A stretch of DNA of 64,000 bases from Prunus persica (taxonomy: Eukaryota; Streptophyta; Magnoliopsida; Rosales; Rosaceae), in contig NC_034013.1 in NCBI RefSeq assembly GCF_000346465.2, positions 3,035,912 to 3,099,911 on the forward strand. The letters run 5' to 3'. The position numbers and the translations under genes were made by a program. The notes under the pieces were generated by a model that did no database searches, was not told the DNA's origin, and was given only the letters and a program-made list of their open reading frames with translations. Below are positions 37,620 through 50,200 of this stretch, piece by piece; position 1 is the first letter of the stretch; each line of letters opens with the position of its first letter.

Positions 37620-39389
37620 CTTTTTGGGTACAAAAGATGGTACCACCTTGTGGTCCCAAAATCACACCATCTTTTTCAAAATATTAACACACACACACAC
37701 ACTCTCTCTCTCTCTTACATGGCTGGCCCCACCCTAGGATTCCTTTTGGGATCCTCATGTAATTTTTATAAATTAGGGGCTGTTTATGCAATTGCTGAAA
37801 AATTATAATTTTGCCCAAAACTTCAATTAATTGTGGTTTTGCCCCATTTCACTAAATGGCGAAAAGTTTTTCATACTTTTGTGAAAATTGTTTATTTGTT
37901 TGAAATAAATGTTTCATTGAAATTAAGCCCATATTATCCAATAACAAATTTTAGAATTAGATTCTAAGTTAATTATCTAATGAGATAATCAAAGAGATGA
38001 TTATGGACTTATGAACACAAATACATGACACAATGTGATTGGCCGATTATTCATTAGATGAACGGAATAGGTTTGATTTATTGGTTTGTAAATTAAATAG
38101 GGGCTTGCATGCCTCTCATCTTTCTTAATCTCAAATGTAATTCCCTTAAAGTCCATTAGGCTTTAAGTTCTCTATCTCAAGTTCTCTATTCTCAAATAGT
38201 TATAGGGAAGAAGGAAGATCAAGAGAAGGAATAATCAAGTCAAGATTACTTGTATTATTAATGGGTCCAACGCTCAATAACAACCATGAATGTTTTAAGT
38301 AGTTAAGACGTGTAATAAAATTAACCTCCTTCCAAAGGCCTTAGATCCAACATCTTGGCTAGATGGTAGATCAAAATCAAGTCCATAATCATCCATCAGC
38401 CTATAGATGACTATTTATCTAAACTTAAGGAAATGCAAAGGCTTTCCGTTACTAGTAGTGCATATTCCCAAATCTCAAATAAAAGAGTTTTATGAAATTG
38501 ATTTGATTTGCAAAACAAATAGTGGGAGCATCGTACAACTTCTAATATGATTTAGAATAATAGTTGTCCTAGGCCAAGCAGTTTAATTGGATTAAACATG
38601 TTTATGATGAGACCTTAAAACCCTCAATTAACTAAAATAAGTAGAAAAAAGATAGACTTTTTGAAAGCCTAGTTGTGGCCTTCCACCATGGTTAATTCTG
38701 AATAGGCTTGACCCTTGTGAAGGCTTCGCCTCAGATATGGGGATCAGACAGAAAGATGTTCTTGCTTAGGAAGAATTCATTTATACATTGAATGTTACAA
38801 GGATAGGCTCAAATATGGACCAACATTCTATCATGATGAGGTTCATGATTGTATCACTATACTTTGTAAGAGTGGTGGGTTAATACTTAACTAGTACAAT
38901 GGTGCCTCACGATAATATTTGGGGGTATACATTTGCTAGAGGCCAAATTATATGGGAACTCACATCATGATGTGAATGAGTAGAAGGACTCTCTCTTTAT
39001 TATTTGTGTTATCCCTAGATCCTATTACGGTGCGGTGATCCAAATAATAGGGAGCCTCCCATCCCGCTAAGAGACATCTTACAGAAGTCTCTCATATTCC
39101 ATTTTTGAGGGATTATGGAAATCGTTTAAAATAGTGGGAGGATCCATAGAATTTAAAGACCCTAAATCTATGGCTTTAACCAAAACAATCTAATTTTATT
39201 TCTGTTATATTTGTAGATACTTCTATAGAACCTCATTCATAACACATTACACAAAGCAAGCCTCAAATGAACCATATAATGTCAAAAGGGATTAACTTCC
39301 ATAAGGATGCTAAAAGGAAGAAGAGATGTAATGTACATCTTTTATGCACAAGAAACAAAACTTATGAAGAGAGCAATTTTGTCCTTGAG
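37620..39389 (+). other. Copia B 5' interior, gag region not recognisable
   Basis: Sequence between the hAT insertion and the pol remnants. It contains an AC/TC microsatellite at 37689-37717. I could not find a Gag zinc knuckle or a stretch of coding longer than about 60 codons. The region is either decayed or replaced. Confidence 0.4.
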
Positions 39390-42300
39390 TCAGTAATGGC
39401 AGTTGAAACTTCCACCTGGATAATGAATTCATGAGCTAGTAGACACATTTGCAATACATTGCAAGGTCTAGCAGATCATAGGAAGTTGTTAAAAGAGGAA
39501 ATAGTACTATGTGTCTGTAATGGTACCCAAATATCGGCAAAAGCAGTAGGCATTTTCCACCTTAAGCTACCACATGGGGAGACACTTGAACTTAAAGAAT
39601 GACTTTATCTTCCACGTTGCGTAAAGAACCTAGCATCTGTTTCGGCATTGCTGAATGAAGATTACATTGTTACATTCAATAGAATGGGATGCTCTTTACA
39701 ACAAGGTAATCGAATCATATGTAAATGTACTATGATGGATGGTCTCTACCAAATTCAAATTGTGGAAAATAGCAATTGCTTGATTGAGATGCCAGAACCT
39801 AAGAGGCCCAGAGAAGAACTCAATCCGACTCAATTTTGGCACCTAAAGTTAGGACACATTGACCAAGTTAGGATCCAAAGGATGGTCAAACAGGGATACC
39901 TTGAATCTTTGGTTTCAGTCCCTATGCCCACCTGCGAATCCTATCTTCAAGGTAAAATGTCAAACTTTCCTTTTTCAGAAAAAAGGGAAAAAGTCATTAT
40001 GCTTCTTGAATTAATCCACACTGATATATGTGGGCCATTGTCCACTACATCAATGGTGGCTTTTCTTACTTCACTACGTTCACCGATGATTATCTTGGTT
40101 GGGCTATGTACACCTAATAAAGCACAAGTCCGAAGCCCTTGAAAAGTTCAAAGAATTTAAGAACGAAGTTGAAAAGCAAACAGGAAAGAGTATCAAGATT
40201 CTAAGATTAGATCAAGGAGGAGAATACTTGAGTACTGAGTTTCTTGAATATCACAAGAAACATGGCATCCTATCTCGGTGGACTCCACCTGGAACTTCAC
40301 AACTTAATTGTGTCTCCGAAAGGAGAAACCGAACATTGATGGACATGGTCCAATCAATGATGTATTATACTGACTTGTTAATATCGTTTTGGGGATATGC
40401 ACTTCAAACTGCAGTATACCTGCTAAACAGAGTACCTTCCAAATCCGTGCCCAAAACACCATATGAAATGTGGTTTGGGAGGAAGCTAAGTCTTAATCAT
40501 CTTAAGATATGGGGTTGTCCGGCTTATGTCAAGAAGCATGATATTGACAAGTTATACGCTAGATTAGAAATGTGTAGATTCATTGGATATCCAAAGGAAA
40601 CTTTAGGATACTACTTCTACCATCCAAACGAACAAAAAATGTTTGTTGCAAGATCTGCAAGATTTCTTGAGATTGATTTTGCATTGGATGGCACCTGTGT
40701 GCAAAAGGTTGAGCTCAAGAAAGAGTCTAGAGAGCCTCATGAACCTGAAGTATAGGCTGATCTAGTTGACAATCCGGTCCCTTTACCCACACTCACCTAA
40801 CCTCCACATAGGTCTGAAAGGATCAGTAAAGCACCTGATAGATATCTGGGCTCACACCATGTTCTTCTCATGAGAGATGACATGGAAGATCTTGAAGACT
40901 ACACGAATGCAATGTTGGAAATTGACTCAAAGAAATGGCAGGAAGCCATGAAGTCTAAGAAGGATTCTATATATGCAAACCAAGTCTGGACTCTATTGAC
41001 CCACCTGAAGGTATTGTACCAATAGGAAACAAATGGGTCTTCAAGAGTTAGAAGGGCTCAGATGGCAAGGTGGAGACCTATAAAGCTAGATTAGTAGCTA
41101 AAGGCTACATAAAAAGAGAGGGAATTGACTATGAAGAAACTTTCTCTCTTGTAGCAATGATAAAATCCATCTGCATACTTCTCGCCATAGCAGCATATTA
41201 TGACTATGAGATATGGCAAATGGATGTGAAAACGGCTTTTCTAAATGGCCACTTTTAGGAATAAATCTACATGGATCAACCTGAAGGATTCATATCTAAA
41301 CATGAAGAGAAGAAAGTATGCAAACTTCAAAGGTCAATCTATGGACTGAAGCAGGCTTTAAGGAGTTGGAACATTCATTTTGACGAAGCCGTTAAAGGTT
41401 ATGGTTTTAGACAAAATGAAGATGAACCTTGTGTATACAAGAAAAACAGTGGGAGCACAGTCGTATTCCTCATACTATTTATAGATGACATATTAATGTT
41501 TGGAAACGACATAGGCATGTTGACCTCTGTGAAACTATGGTTATCAAAGACCTTCTTAATGAAGGATTTGGGTATCAAGATCTATAGGGATAGATCGAGA
41601 AAACTAATTGGATTATCTCAATCCCTGTATGTAGACAAGGTGCTCAGAAGATTCCAAATGGAACATTCCAAGAAGGGTTTTCTGCTAGTCAGACATGGTA
41701 TTCACCTGTCTAAGAGCATGAGCCCTAAAACCTTAGAAGCAATGATACAGATGAGCAGGATCCCATATGCCTCCGCAATTGGGAGCCTAATATATGCCAT
41801 GCTGTGTACGAGGCCTGATATCAACTATGTTGTAAGCATCACAAGCAGATATCAATCAAACTCAGGATCAGAACACTAGAGTGCTGTAAAGACCATGTTA
41901 AAGTACCTCAGAAGGACAAAGGATATGTTCCTAGTCTAGGAAACCCAGAATTATTGGTGGAAGGATATACAGACTCAGATTTCGAATATGATGTTGATGA
42001 TCATAAATCTACTTTTGGATATGTGTTCACATTGAATGGAGAGGCATTCAGTTGGAGATATTGTCAAGTAGAGCACCACTACGAACTCCACAATTGAAGT
42101 AGAGTACATAGCTACTTCGGAAGCAGCAAAGGAAGCGAGCTGGATGAGGAAGTTCATTATTGAACTTGGAGTGGTCCCAAGCATTGAGTCACCAGTCATT
42201 TTATACTTGACAACAATGGGGCTATAGCACAAGCCAAGGAACCAAGGTTTCATCAAAGATCCAAGCACATTCAGAGGCGCTATCACTTAATCAAGGAATA

Positions 42301-42440
42301 TGTTGCTGATGGAGATATTAGCGTGCTCAAGGTGGCTTCAGCAGACAACGTAGCAAATCCACTCACAAAGCCTATAAGTCAGCTTCAGCTGGACCGACAC
42401 ATGGAGAAAATGGGTATTAGATACATGTCAGATTGACTTT
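39390..42440 (+). pseudogene. Ty1/Copia pol remnant: protease, integrase, RT, RNase H
   Basis: The order is Copia-type. A protease remnant comes first, with the active-site DSGA degraded to NS-stop-A (near 39430). The GAG-pre-integrase domain has FWHLKLGHI (39837). An integrase core starts LIHTDICGPL (40012), breaks frame near 40100, and continues with LRLDQGGEYLSTEFLEYHKK and ERRNRTLMDMVQSMM. Reverse transcriptase follows: YKARLVAKGY, WQMDVKTAFLNGHF, a stop, QPEGFISKHEEKKVCKLQRS, then LFIDDILM with the catalytic DD. The RNase H part has YTDSDFEYDVDDHKSTFGYV (about 41967). Integrase before RT separates it from Gypsy. Several stops and frameshifts make it inactive. Confidence 0.88.
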
Positions 42441-42458
42441 AAAGTGCAAGTGGGAGAT

Positions 42459-42544
42459 TGTTAGAAATATGCCCTTAAAGCCAACTAATTATGTAATAGT
42501 TAGAGTTAAGGACATCTTTAATAAAAAGACATTATGTTATCAAT
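42459..42544 (+). repeat. Copia B 3' LTR, truncated to 86 bp
   Basis: Begins TGTTAGAAATATGCCC directly after the polypurine tract. It matches the first bases of the 15589 LTR closely, then gives way at 42545 to TGTAACATCCC of another LTR. The rest of the LTR was not found to the right. Confidence 0.8.
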
Positions 42545-44012
42545 TGTAACATCCCAACCCAAATTTAAGTATTCATTTAATTTAATAAATTTAATAAATT
42601 ATGAAATTACAATTTTGCCCTCGTGGATAGGGTTATTTTGGTCACAATTGAGTCCGTAGACACATAGTGGGCTTAAATCGGAGTTGTAACGAATAAGTTA
42701 CAAGCTACGAAATATCAGTGGCATAATCGTAAATATTTTAAAGTTCAGTTTTTACAACCCATATTTTTTTCTTCTCTCTCTCTCTCTCTCTCTCTCTCCC
42801 CCGAAACAGCCACCTTGTATAGCCGATCGGTTTTGTGAAACAGCCACCACCACCTCCGGCCACCAATCTTGACGGGGTTGCTACCAAAAGAACCGCCGTG
42901 ACCTCCTCTCTCCATCCCACCCCATCCCCGCTGCCAGCCACTGCCGCGGCCGGAAAATACCAAAAAGTCGTCTGTTTTGACCTAAAACTTCTTACGTTCG
43001 TTCTGGCGATTCCAGCTACCAAATATGTCGATCTATGTATGCTTTCTCATCCTCTAAATGTGCTCTAGCTAATGATTGGGTTGATTAGGATCGATTTTTG
43101 AGTTTTGGAACTCGATTTACAAGTTAAAGTTTCAGCCAGTTTTCGGCAAGTTTCGGTCACTTTTTGGCCATGGTCGAAGAATAAAAGTTGCTCCACTCGT
43201 TGTTCTAATTACGTAGGTATAGGTATTGATGGGTGTTTTAAGAATTTTTCGGTCACAAGAATTTCTCAAGACACTCACGCGCTCCCGGTGCGTGGGCATT
43301 GTTTGGGTGATCCATTTGGTCATAAAATGATCCCCATGTCGTCCCGAGCATGATTGTATGCTCTGATTTGAATTTGGTTATCGTTTGACTGTCGATCGGA
43401 TTATGCATATTAGGCGTTATCCGGGTTCAATATGTTCAGACCTTTGTATCGACTCCAATTTCAAATATGTTGATCTAGGCATCTCGAATGAGGAGATATA
43501 GTCATCACCAAATTAGGAGATTTGGATCCCAATAAAATCCCTAATGGAATCAATCTCTATGAATTTGGGTAAAGAATACAATAGTTTTATTCTCTACGAA
43601 ACCCTAGCCTCCGAGGCTCCTATAAATAGATGGCTTCATTCATCATTCAAGGTACATCTAAACCTACTTGGAAAGCCCGATAAAAATACATGAAGCTCTC
43701 TCCCTCTCTCTCTCTAGCTGGCGGCAACACCCTTAACGCCAACCTCTCCACTCCCCACTCTCCATATTTTCTCTACAAGGCTCTGACCGCCCGGTTCACA
43801 CCATACATACATCTCCATACCCTTTTGTTAGCTATTGTTTTCTTACAAACACTCGAACTAACTTAGACAGCGGAGGGCCTTTGGCCAACACCTCCTGGGT
43901 ATGGTCTATTGACTCTAGTCTTTTTTACACGAATCGAGGTGAAGAGAGAAGAAAGATCAAAGTGTGAAGGATCTATAAGCAAATATTCTCCTGCAAGATT
44001 ATTTGCACAAAC
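42545..44012 (+). mobile_element. LTR (TGTAACATCCC...CACAAACA) plus start of interior
   Basis: It starts TGTAACATCCCAACCC. It includes a CT microsatellite (42769-42797), a TATA-like CCTATAAATAGATGG (43619) and an end at ACAAACA (44012), followed by TTTGGTGCTTTCATT, a phrase that commonly follows Gypsy LTRs. Its right part (43485-44012) is repeated in diverged form at 44990-45480. Small ORFs at 42738-43068 on both strands are artefacts of LTR sequence. Confidence 0.55.
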
Positions 44013-44750
44013 ATTTGGTGCTTTCATTAAGAGCATGAGTTATACTTAACGCGTGCTCAAGGAATTCGTTCCTCCTATTTTTCAATCCACCGAAGCCTTC
44101 CAAACAACCATGGTTGGAAGCAAGCGCATGAGGAGCAAGACCGTCGAGATGGCCTAATCCGTGACAGCCACTCTTCCCAATATCCTGGGATCGACATGGT
44201 GGCACCACCTCCTCACGCCGCCATGAACCCCGAAAAAGAAAATACGAAGAATAAAAATATATATATATGTGTTCGACTTTCCTTGGGATGCACGGCAACT
44301 CCTCTCTTTGACAAGCAGTACAAATTCTCCAAGATCTCTCTCAAGCTAAGAAAGTAGAGAAGTTAAGTTTATGATGTGAAGAAGAGTGAAGAGAAGCTCT
44401 ACATTTATACAGGTTGGGCATCTTAGGTAGAGAAGGAATCACAAGCCAATTCCTATCGGGAACCCAACTCCAAGAAAAGTCAAAAGCCCACTTCAATTGG
44501 GAACCCAATCTGCAAAAGAAGTCTAACTCACTGAAGAAAGCCCAGACACAGTTGGAGAGCTCGAAAAATAATTTCATCTCCTACATGCCACACAAGCACC
44601 ATGCAAAAGATGGGGGGCGTTTGTGGGAGCAAATATTTTTGTCTCCAATCACAGGATGCCAAGTGGAAAAGAAAAATATCCCTTAGATTAATTAATTGAG
44701 CCCATTTATTTGCCCAATTAATTAATACTAAAAATTGAGATAATATCTTA
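44013..44750. other. Interior remnant between related LTRs
   Basis: No recognisable gag or pol. Sequence after the TTTGGTGCTTTCATT phrase includes short open stretches on both strands with no domain. It probably represents a deleted or non-autonomous retroelement interior. Confidence 0.4.
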
Positions 44751-44923
44751 AGGGTGGTGATTTTCCCACTCCCTTTTTATCCACCTACACTCCCTTTTGT
44801 TTTTTCTAATACTTTTACTATAAGATAAAAGGGAGTATAAGTGAACAAAAGAGGAGTGAAAACATACAATTTAAAAAAAATGGAGTGTAAGTGGATAGAA
44901 GGGAAGTGAGAAAATCAGTACCT
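44751..44923. mobile_element. Short MITE, 173 bp, TSD TATCTTA
   Basis: The left end AGGGTGGTGATTTTCCCAC and the right end (complement AGGTACTGATTTTCTCAC) are inverted repeats of about 40 bp. TATCTTA lies on both sides (44744-44750 and 44924-44930). Short and noncoding. The superfamily is uncertain (hAT or Mutator by TSD size). Confidence 0.75.
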
Positions 44924-44989
44924 TATCTTAATTATGTGATATTATCTTTATTTAATAAGATAATACCACTAATTTAGATATTATCCTAA

Positions 44990-45482
44990 TAAGGAGATAT
45001 AATTATCATCATCAAATTAGGAGATTTGATCCCAATCAAATCTCCAATGGGCTCCATCTTTACAATTTAGGGAAAGAATAAACTCATTCCTAATAAAAGT
45101 TTTATTCTCTATGAAACCTTCGCCTCCGAGGCTCTTATAAATAGATGGCTTCATTCAACACTCAAGGTAACTCTAAACCTAGCTCCGAAACCCTGCAAAA
45201 ATACCGAAGATCTATCTCCCTTCTCTCTCATAGCTACCATGCACGGCTCCGGCCACTCGATTCTCACCCTAGAGAAATCTTCATACCCTTTTTAGCTATT
45301 GTTTCACCTAGACTCAATCGAACTAACTTAGGCATCGGAGGGTCTTTGGTCATACCCATCGAGTGTGGTCTATTTACTCTAGTCTTTTTTACAAGAATTG
45401 AGGAAGATATAGAAGGAAGTTCAAAGGGCGAAGGATCTAGAAATGAATATTCTCTCGAGAGATTATTTGAACAAACAAACGG
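44990..45482 (+). mobile_element. Second, diverged LTR right part
   Basis: Aligns with 43485-44012. Shared words include GAGGCTCTTATAAATAGATG, AAATTAGGAGATTTG, ATACCCTTTT and TCTAGTCTTTTTTACA. It ends near the ATTTGAACAAACAAACG phrase, then loses homology. The left boundary is unclear because homology starts only at about 44990. Confidence 0.55.
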
Positions 45483-45868
45483 GAAGGATTATATTGGCGA
45501 TTTTAATTAGTGCGAGATTAAATTGACAATTTTAATTAGTGTGAGATTAAATTGGCTAAGTTTATAGTTCATAAGTTTAATTTCTACAAGGTTATAATTC
45601 AGAGAGTAAAACATATGAAAATCCAAAAAACTATAAAGTGTGTTTTCGCGCACACACAATTACCATGATGATTTGAATGTGAGACCAATTGTGGGCTCAA
45701 GGGATATTTTGACACTAGAAGAAAGTATAACTTAAGCGGTTGAGGAATTGTCACAGCAGGTGGGTAAGGAGTATAGTTTGGGAATTTTCCCCCAACCAAA
45801 AAACTAAAAAGAAAAACCCGGAAAAAACTATTTCACTCTCTAATCGCAGAAGACGCCCAAGAAGTAAT
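45483..45868. other. Spacer before the bZIP gene
   Basis: Contains a 29-bp tandem duplication (45500-45528 and 45529-45557, around TTTTAATTAGTG). It probably holds what is left of the native promoter of the downstream bZIP gene. No confident TATA box. Confidence 0.4.
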
Positions 45869-47227
45869 AACACAGGACACAAAGAAGCTCCATCATCGCC
45901 CATCCGCTCTTCTTCTTTTTCTCATTCTCCGTTTAATTCTTCAGCTCCTCCATTGGCTCCCGTTGAAGCACCTATCGTCATCTCTGGTCACGCTGATGAG
46001 TAAGTATGGAGCTGATTTGCTCTCTCGCGTCTTCCCTTTTTGTATAGTTCCTCAATTTGTCACCGGTCGAGGACAGGCTTAAACTCGTTATGGTATTTCT
46101 GTTTTAGGGTTAAGATTAATGGGTTATTTACCGATCAATTTCACTGGCTCCTAAATTCATGTTAGGGTTTTTCTTGTGTATTTCTGTCTTGCAATTTTCG
46201 GATTCAGGGTTTCCGTAAATTATTGTTAGAATTTGCTAGACAATTTTTTTTTTTCTCATTTCATATTTATGTTTTGTTATTTGTTTTTGCCTCGAACGTA
46301 ACCCATCAATGGTGAAGATTCAAGCGAATTTTTTAATTTTAATTTTTTTTTTACAATCAAAGAGTTTAAGAGCTATGTCAGTGATATGAAAGTAGATAGT
46401 CTTCTTACTAAGTGCATATTACATCTATGATCTTGTTACATAGCACGCATTTGTGGGTTCTTAAAACATGTAAGTTCTTATTTATGTGATTTTTGTATAA
46501 TGCTCATGTTTTGGTTTCATGCTTGGATTCAAAACTGCCTTAATACGAAAAAATTGGTAGTAGATCTACCTGCTATAACTTTGGTATGCCCACTATAGAT
46601 ATTTGGTTTCTCTGCAGTACGAGCCTCATACAGAGCCACGCCCCTTTAATATCCTGAGGAGAAGAGCAGCCGCTCTAAGCTTGTAATTTCTGTAGCTCCC
46701 AAGAAGCTCATCTGGCCCCAAGGTAGTACCTCTCCTGTAAAAATTGTCAGAATCATAAATGGGATTTGAGACACCGAACACACTTTTAGACACTCACTCT
46801 TGATGCTAGAAATTGACCTAGTAAATTAAGATTGATAACTTAACTACAGAGTTATATCTATCAAAATTGCCTGAATGAATTCGGTGGTGTACAGTAATAC
46901 AATTTTGTGCTAGTTATTGGAGAAAAAAATAGTGTTTATAGTTTTAGGTTTTCACTCTTTCTGTTTCAATGATTAGTGAACTTATTTTGGGATTTTTTGA
47001 CGTAATGTAACGAAAACTATTTAAGTTTAGTGTTCAGCATGAGATTGATATATAAATTTAGCATCTGTTGTTTTTTTCCATGATGATGTACTTCATCTCA
47101 CATTTGGGCACTGAACATTTGTGGCCTCAGACATTATAGGCCACTGTTGCGAACAGGGTCCGCTCGATGATTTTCTTGTGGTGATTGTGGGATGGTTCGA
47201 TGAAATTAACATCGTTGATATAGAGTA
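45869..47227 (+). promoter_or_regulatory. bZIP gene 5' UTR exons and leader introns
   Basis: A first noncoding exon from about 45869 ends at 45999 before donor GTAAGTATGG. A second noncoding exon is likely at 46618-46722 (preceded by TCTCTGCAG, followed by GTAGTACC), and a third runs from about 47140 to the ATG at 47228. The first exon and the start of its intron (45869-46209) are homologous to the IWS1 leader at 6669-6995 on the opposite strand. An open frame across 45740-46003 runs into the intron, so it is not a gene. Confidence 0.6.
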
Positions 47228-50200
47228 ATGGGTAGCAGCGAGATGGATAAACCTGCTAAAGAGAAAGAGAAGGAGTCGAAGACAACACCTGCTAGTACGC
47301 AGGTCTATTTGTGTGTCTTTTCGTAGTATCTGTTATGATAAAATTGAGGTCCTCCGATACTGGAAGTTAGTAATGAGCTTTAATCTTGCTTTTTTTGGGA
47401 ACTTTCAGGAGCAGTCTGCGACCACTAGTGCTGGCACTGTTAATCCTGACTGGTCGGGATTTCAGGTTTTATATTGAAAAGCCTCAATTTTTAGCATTTT
47501 TGTTGTTTTAGATATGTTTGAAATTTATTATGGGGTAATTATTTTCTTAACAGGCGTATTCTCCTATACCTCCACATGGTTTTTTGGCATCAAGTCCTCA
47601 AGCTCACCCATATATGTGGGGTGTTCAGGTATATGCTTGTGTATTAGAATTATTTGTTTAATCTTAATAAATCATTGAAAGAAAATAAAAATGATTGATT
47701 ATTCAATTTTTTGATTGTATTTTGTGAAACTTTGACTTTAATGCTATTTTTGACATGGTGGCTTTTGGCCATCTAAGAGTTGGGAGTTGATGTAGGATAT
47801 GGGTGAATTAAGTATTTAGGTAGTTTAGCGGAAGCAAAAACAATGGAAAACAGAAAATAGAACGAACAAGGATGGGTCTGGAATCACTCCAGGGGTTTGG
47901 CTTCACAGCACGGAGTCTCCAATCTCTGGAGAATAAACTTTTCTTAATATCTCAACAAAACTTCCTAATGAATTACATGAGGGGTATTTATAGCAAACTA
48001 AAACCTAGAGACAATAGGATAAAAGATCCCTTGCTAAAACATAAATTCTAACCTAAATAAAATAGGAAACTTAGAAATTCAACTGAAATCTGGAAAACTT
48101 AAAAATCTTACTAAAATCTGGAAAACTTAGAGAACAAGTTAGAAACTAATCGCGGGAATACAAAATTACCAGATTTGAAGACCAAATTAAATGATTTCCT
48201 CTTCCATCTCTTTCTTTTGTAAACCCTAATGGGTTTGACAAAAATGTCCTCATCAGGAGTGGTAGGCAGTACAATGGGAACTTAAAGATATATGTTTGTA
48301 CTCTTAGAAATCATTTGAAATGTGTTAACAAACAGAGAAAAAGTGTTCGTTCATGAGAAAGATCTTGGCTTTAAGCTCCTGTGTAAGTTTCTGAGGCGCT
48401 GAGCATGTTCACTAGAAAGAGATCTAGACGTAGTACCATTTTGGCTTTGTAACAGTTTGACTTTTTAACTGTGGACGCTTGGACAATTGGACTTAAATTG
48501 AATATTCTTTTTCTGGTTGATGGAGACTGGTACACTTGTCTTTTTGTCTCCTGTTTCCTGTCAGCCTATATTTTGATTTTGTCTCTGAGGTTACCTAAGG
48601 AAGTGGGTATTTTTTCAAAAAGATTATACCATTGATATGTACCATAATTTTCTTGAAATCCACAAATCCACAAACTGGTTAATAACTGGTTCATTTCTAA
48701 TAAGCTTTTAAATTTCAGCATATTATGCCTCCATATGGTACCCCTCCACATCCGTATGTTGCCATGTATCCCCATAGTGGCTTATATGCTCATCCATCCA
48801 TGCCTCCGGTAATTTCTTGTCTATCTTGCTTCAGCTGAATTACCTAGCTGCTTTCTAGCCTCATTCTCTGGATGGCACTAATAATTTATGCCATGTGCTA
48901 TATTTAAACAGGGATCTTATCCTTTTAGCCCATTTGCTATGCCTTCTCCAAATGGTATTGTAGAAGCTTCTGTAAGTGTCTATAATCAAATTCTTTGTTG
49001 CTTGAAATAATTTCTTTATTCATTTGAGTACATGAGACATAATTTGTAAAATTGCATTTAGGGTAACACACCTGGAAGCATGGAAGCAGATGGTAAGCCC
49101 TCTGAGGTGAAGGAAAAATTACCCATAAAAAGATCAAAAGGAAGCTTGGGCAGTTTAAATATGATTACAGGGAAGAATAACGAGCCTGGGAAGACATCAG
49201 GAGCCTCTGCTAATGGAGTTCACTCTAAAAGGTATACTGATCATGTTTAATACCTACTGGCCTTTGCATCACGGATTCCAGTGTCCTCTTACTGAAATCT
49301 TTGGATTTAAAGACACTGTAGATTGGAAGAAAAGAAAAACGGGGGGAGGGGAGGATGTGGGATACTGTAGGTAGAGCTTTGTCACAGAAACACAGCAAGC
49401 CATTTATTTGAGAAGCTGCGTGTGTAATTTTCTGTGTCCCGATTTAACTGTTTGTTGATCTCTTAGCTAATAAAAACATCTATGAAAGTGATCGCGAAGC
49501 TCAGCAACTTGGTAATCATGAATTGTGGAATAGATAATTTCTTGTTGCATAGATGTTTATATGTAGCTAGCTCACAATTCTAGTTCTGATTGGATCCTTA
49601 TTATGAACTCATATCTAGGCCCAACAGTTTCGGATCCTTATGGAGTCTATTCTTACAGGGACCTCTCATTATTATATCATGTTGTTACATATTAATTTGG
49701 TAATGGTTGAAATGTATTTCGATATGCAGTGCTGAGAGTGCCAGTGAAGGTACAAGTGAAGGAAGTGATGCAAATTCTCAGAGTGTAAGTTCCATACTAT
49801 TGAAGTTTCTTATTTGTAGATCTGTTTGCATTACTTTGGTTTCTTTGATTCGGGCCAGATAAAGTGGCCCCTAGGCTGTTATATCAAGCCTACTGTAGGA
49901 AGCAAGTTACGTGTTGATGTTGCGTTGACTGTAATAGAAGTTTGGTGTAATAGAGGAACTCTCCATAATTCTTAATATTAAAGAAAAAACTAAATGAAAA
50001 GGAAAAGGAAGAGTGAACTTATTTAAATAAATTTGTCATAATGAACTTAGATCTTTGTTCCCTGAGTGCTTGTGGTGCATTCACACTGTTACAAATATGA
50101 TAATTCTTCTGGGTCGTTAAGTTTGATAAAAAACTAGTAAAAGTGCAGAATTCCTTTTTCTGAGTGAAATTTCCTCTTAGCATTGGGTGCAATTAGGACG

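Larger units (their letters stand above)
15589..42544 (+). mobile_element. Ty1/Copia retrotransposon B, broken by nested insertions
   Basis: The 5' LTR starts TGTTAGAAATATACCC at 15589 and ends at 33673. A primer-binding-like TGGTATCAAGAGCC follows at 33676, and degenerate protease, integrase, RT and RNase H coding lies at 39390-42440. A polypurine tract AAGTGGGAGA then leads into a 3' LTR starting TGTTAGAAATATGCCC at 42459. Removing the insertions (16847-20605, 20946-33346) leaves a 5' LTR of about 1.9 kb. The interior is also split by a hAT element (34226-37619). The 3' LTR survives for only 86 bp before other LTR sequence starts. Confidence 0.75.

Noticed and set aside
42738..43068. Small overlapping genes around the CT tract at 42769
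   Set aside because: Within LTR sequence, driven by a CT microsatellite; no recognisable domain.
45740..46003. 87-codon frame before the bZIP gene, with similarity to a frame upstream of IWS1
   Set aside because: The similarity reflects the duplicated 5' UTR; the frame runs through a splice donor and indels break it between the two copies.
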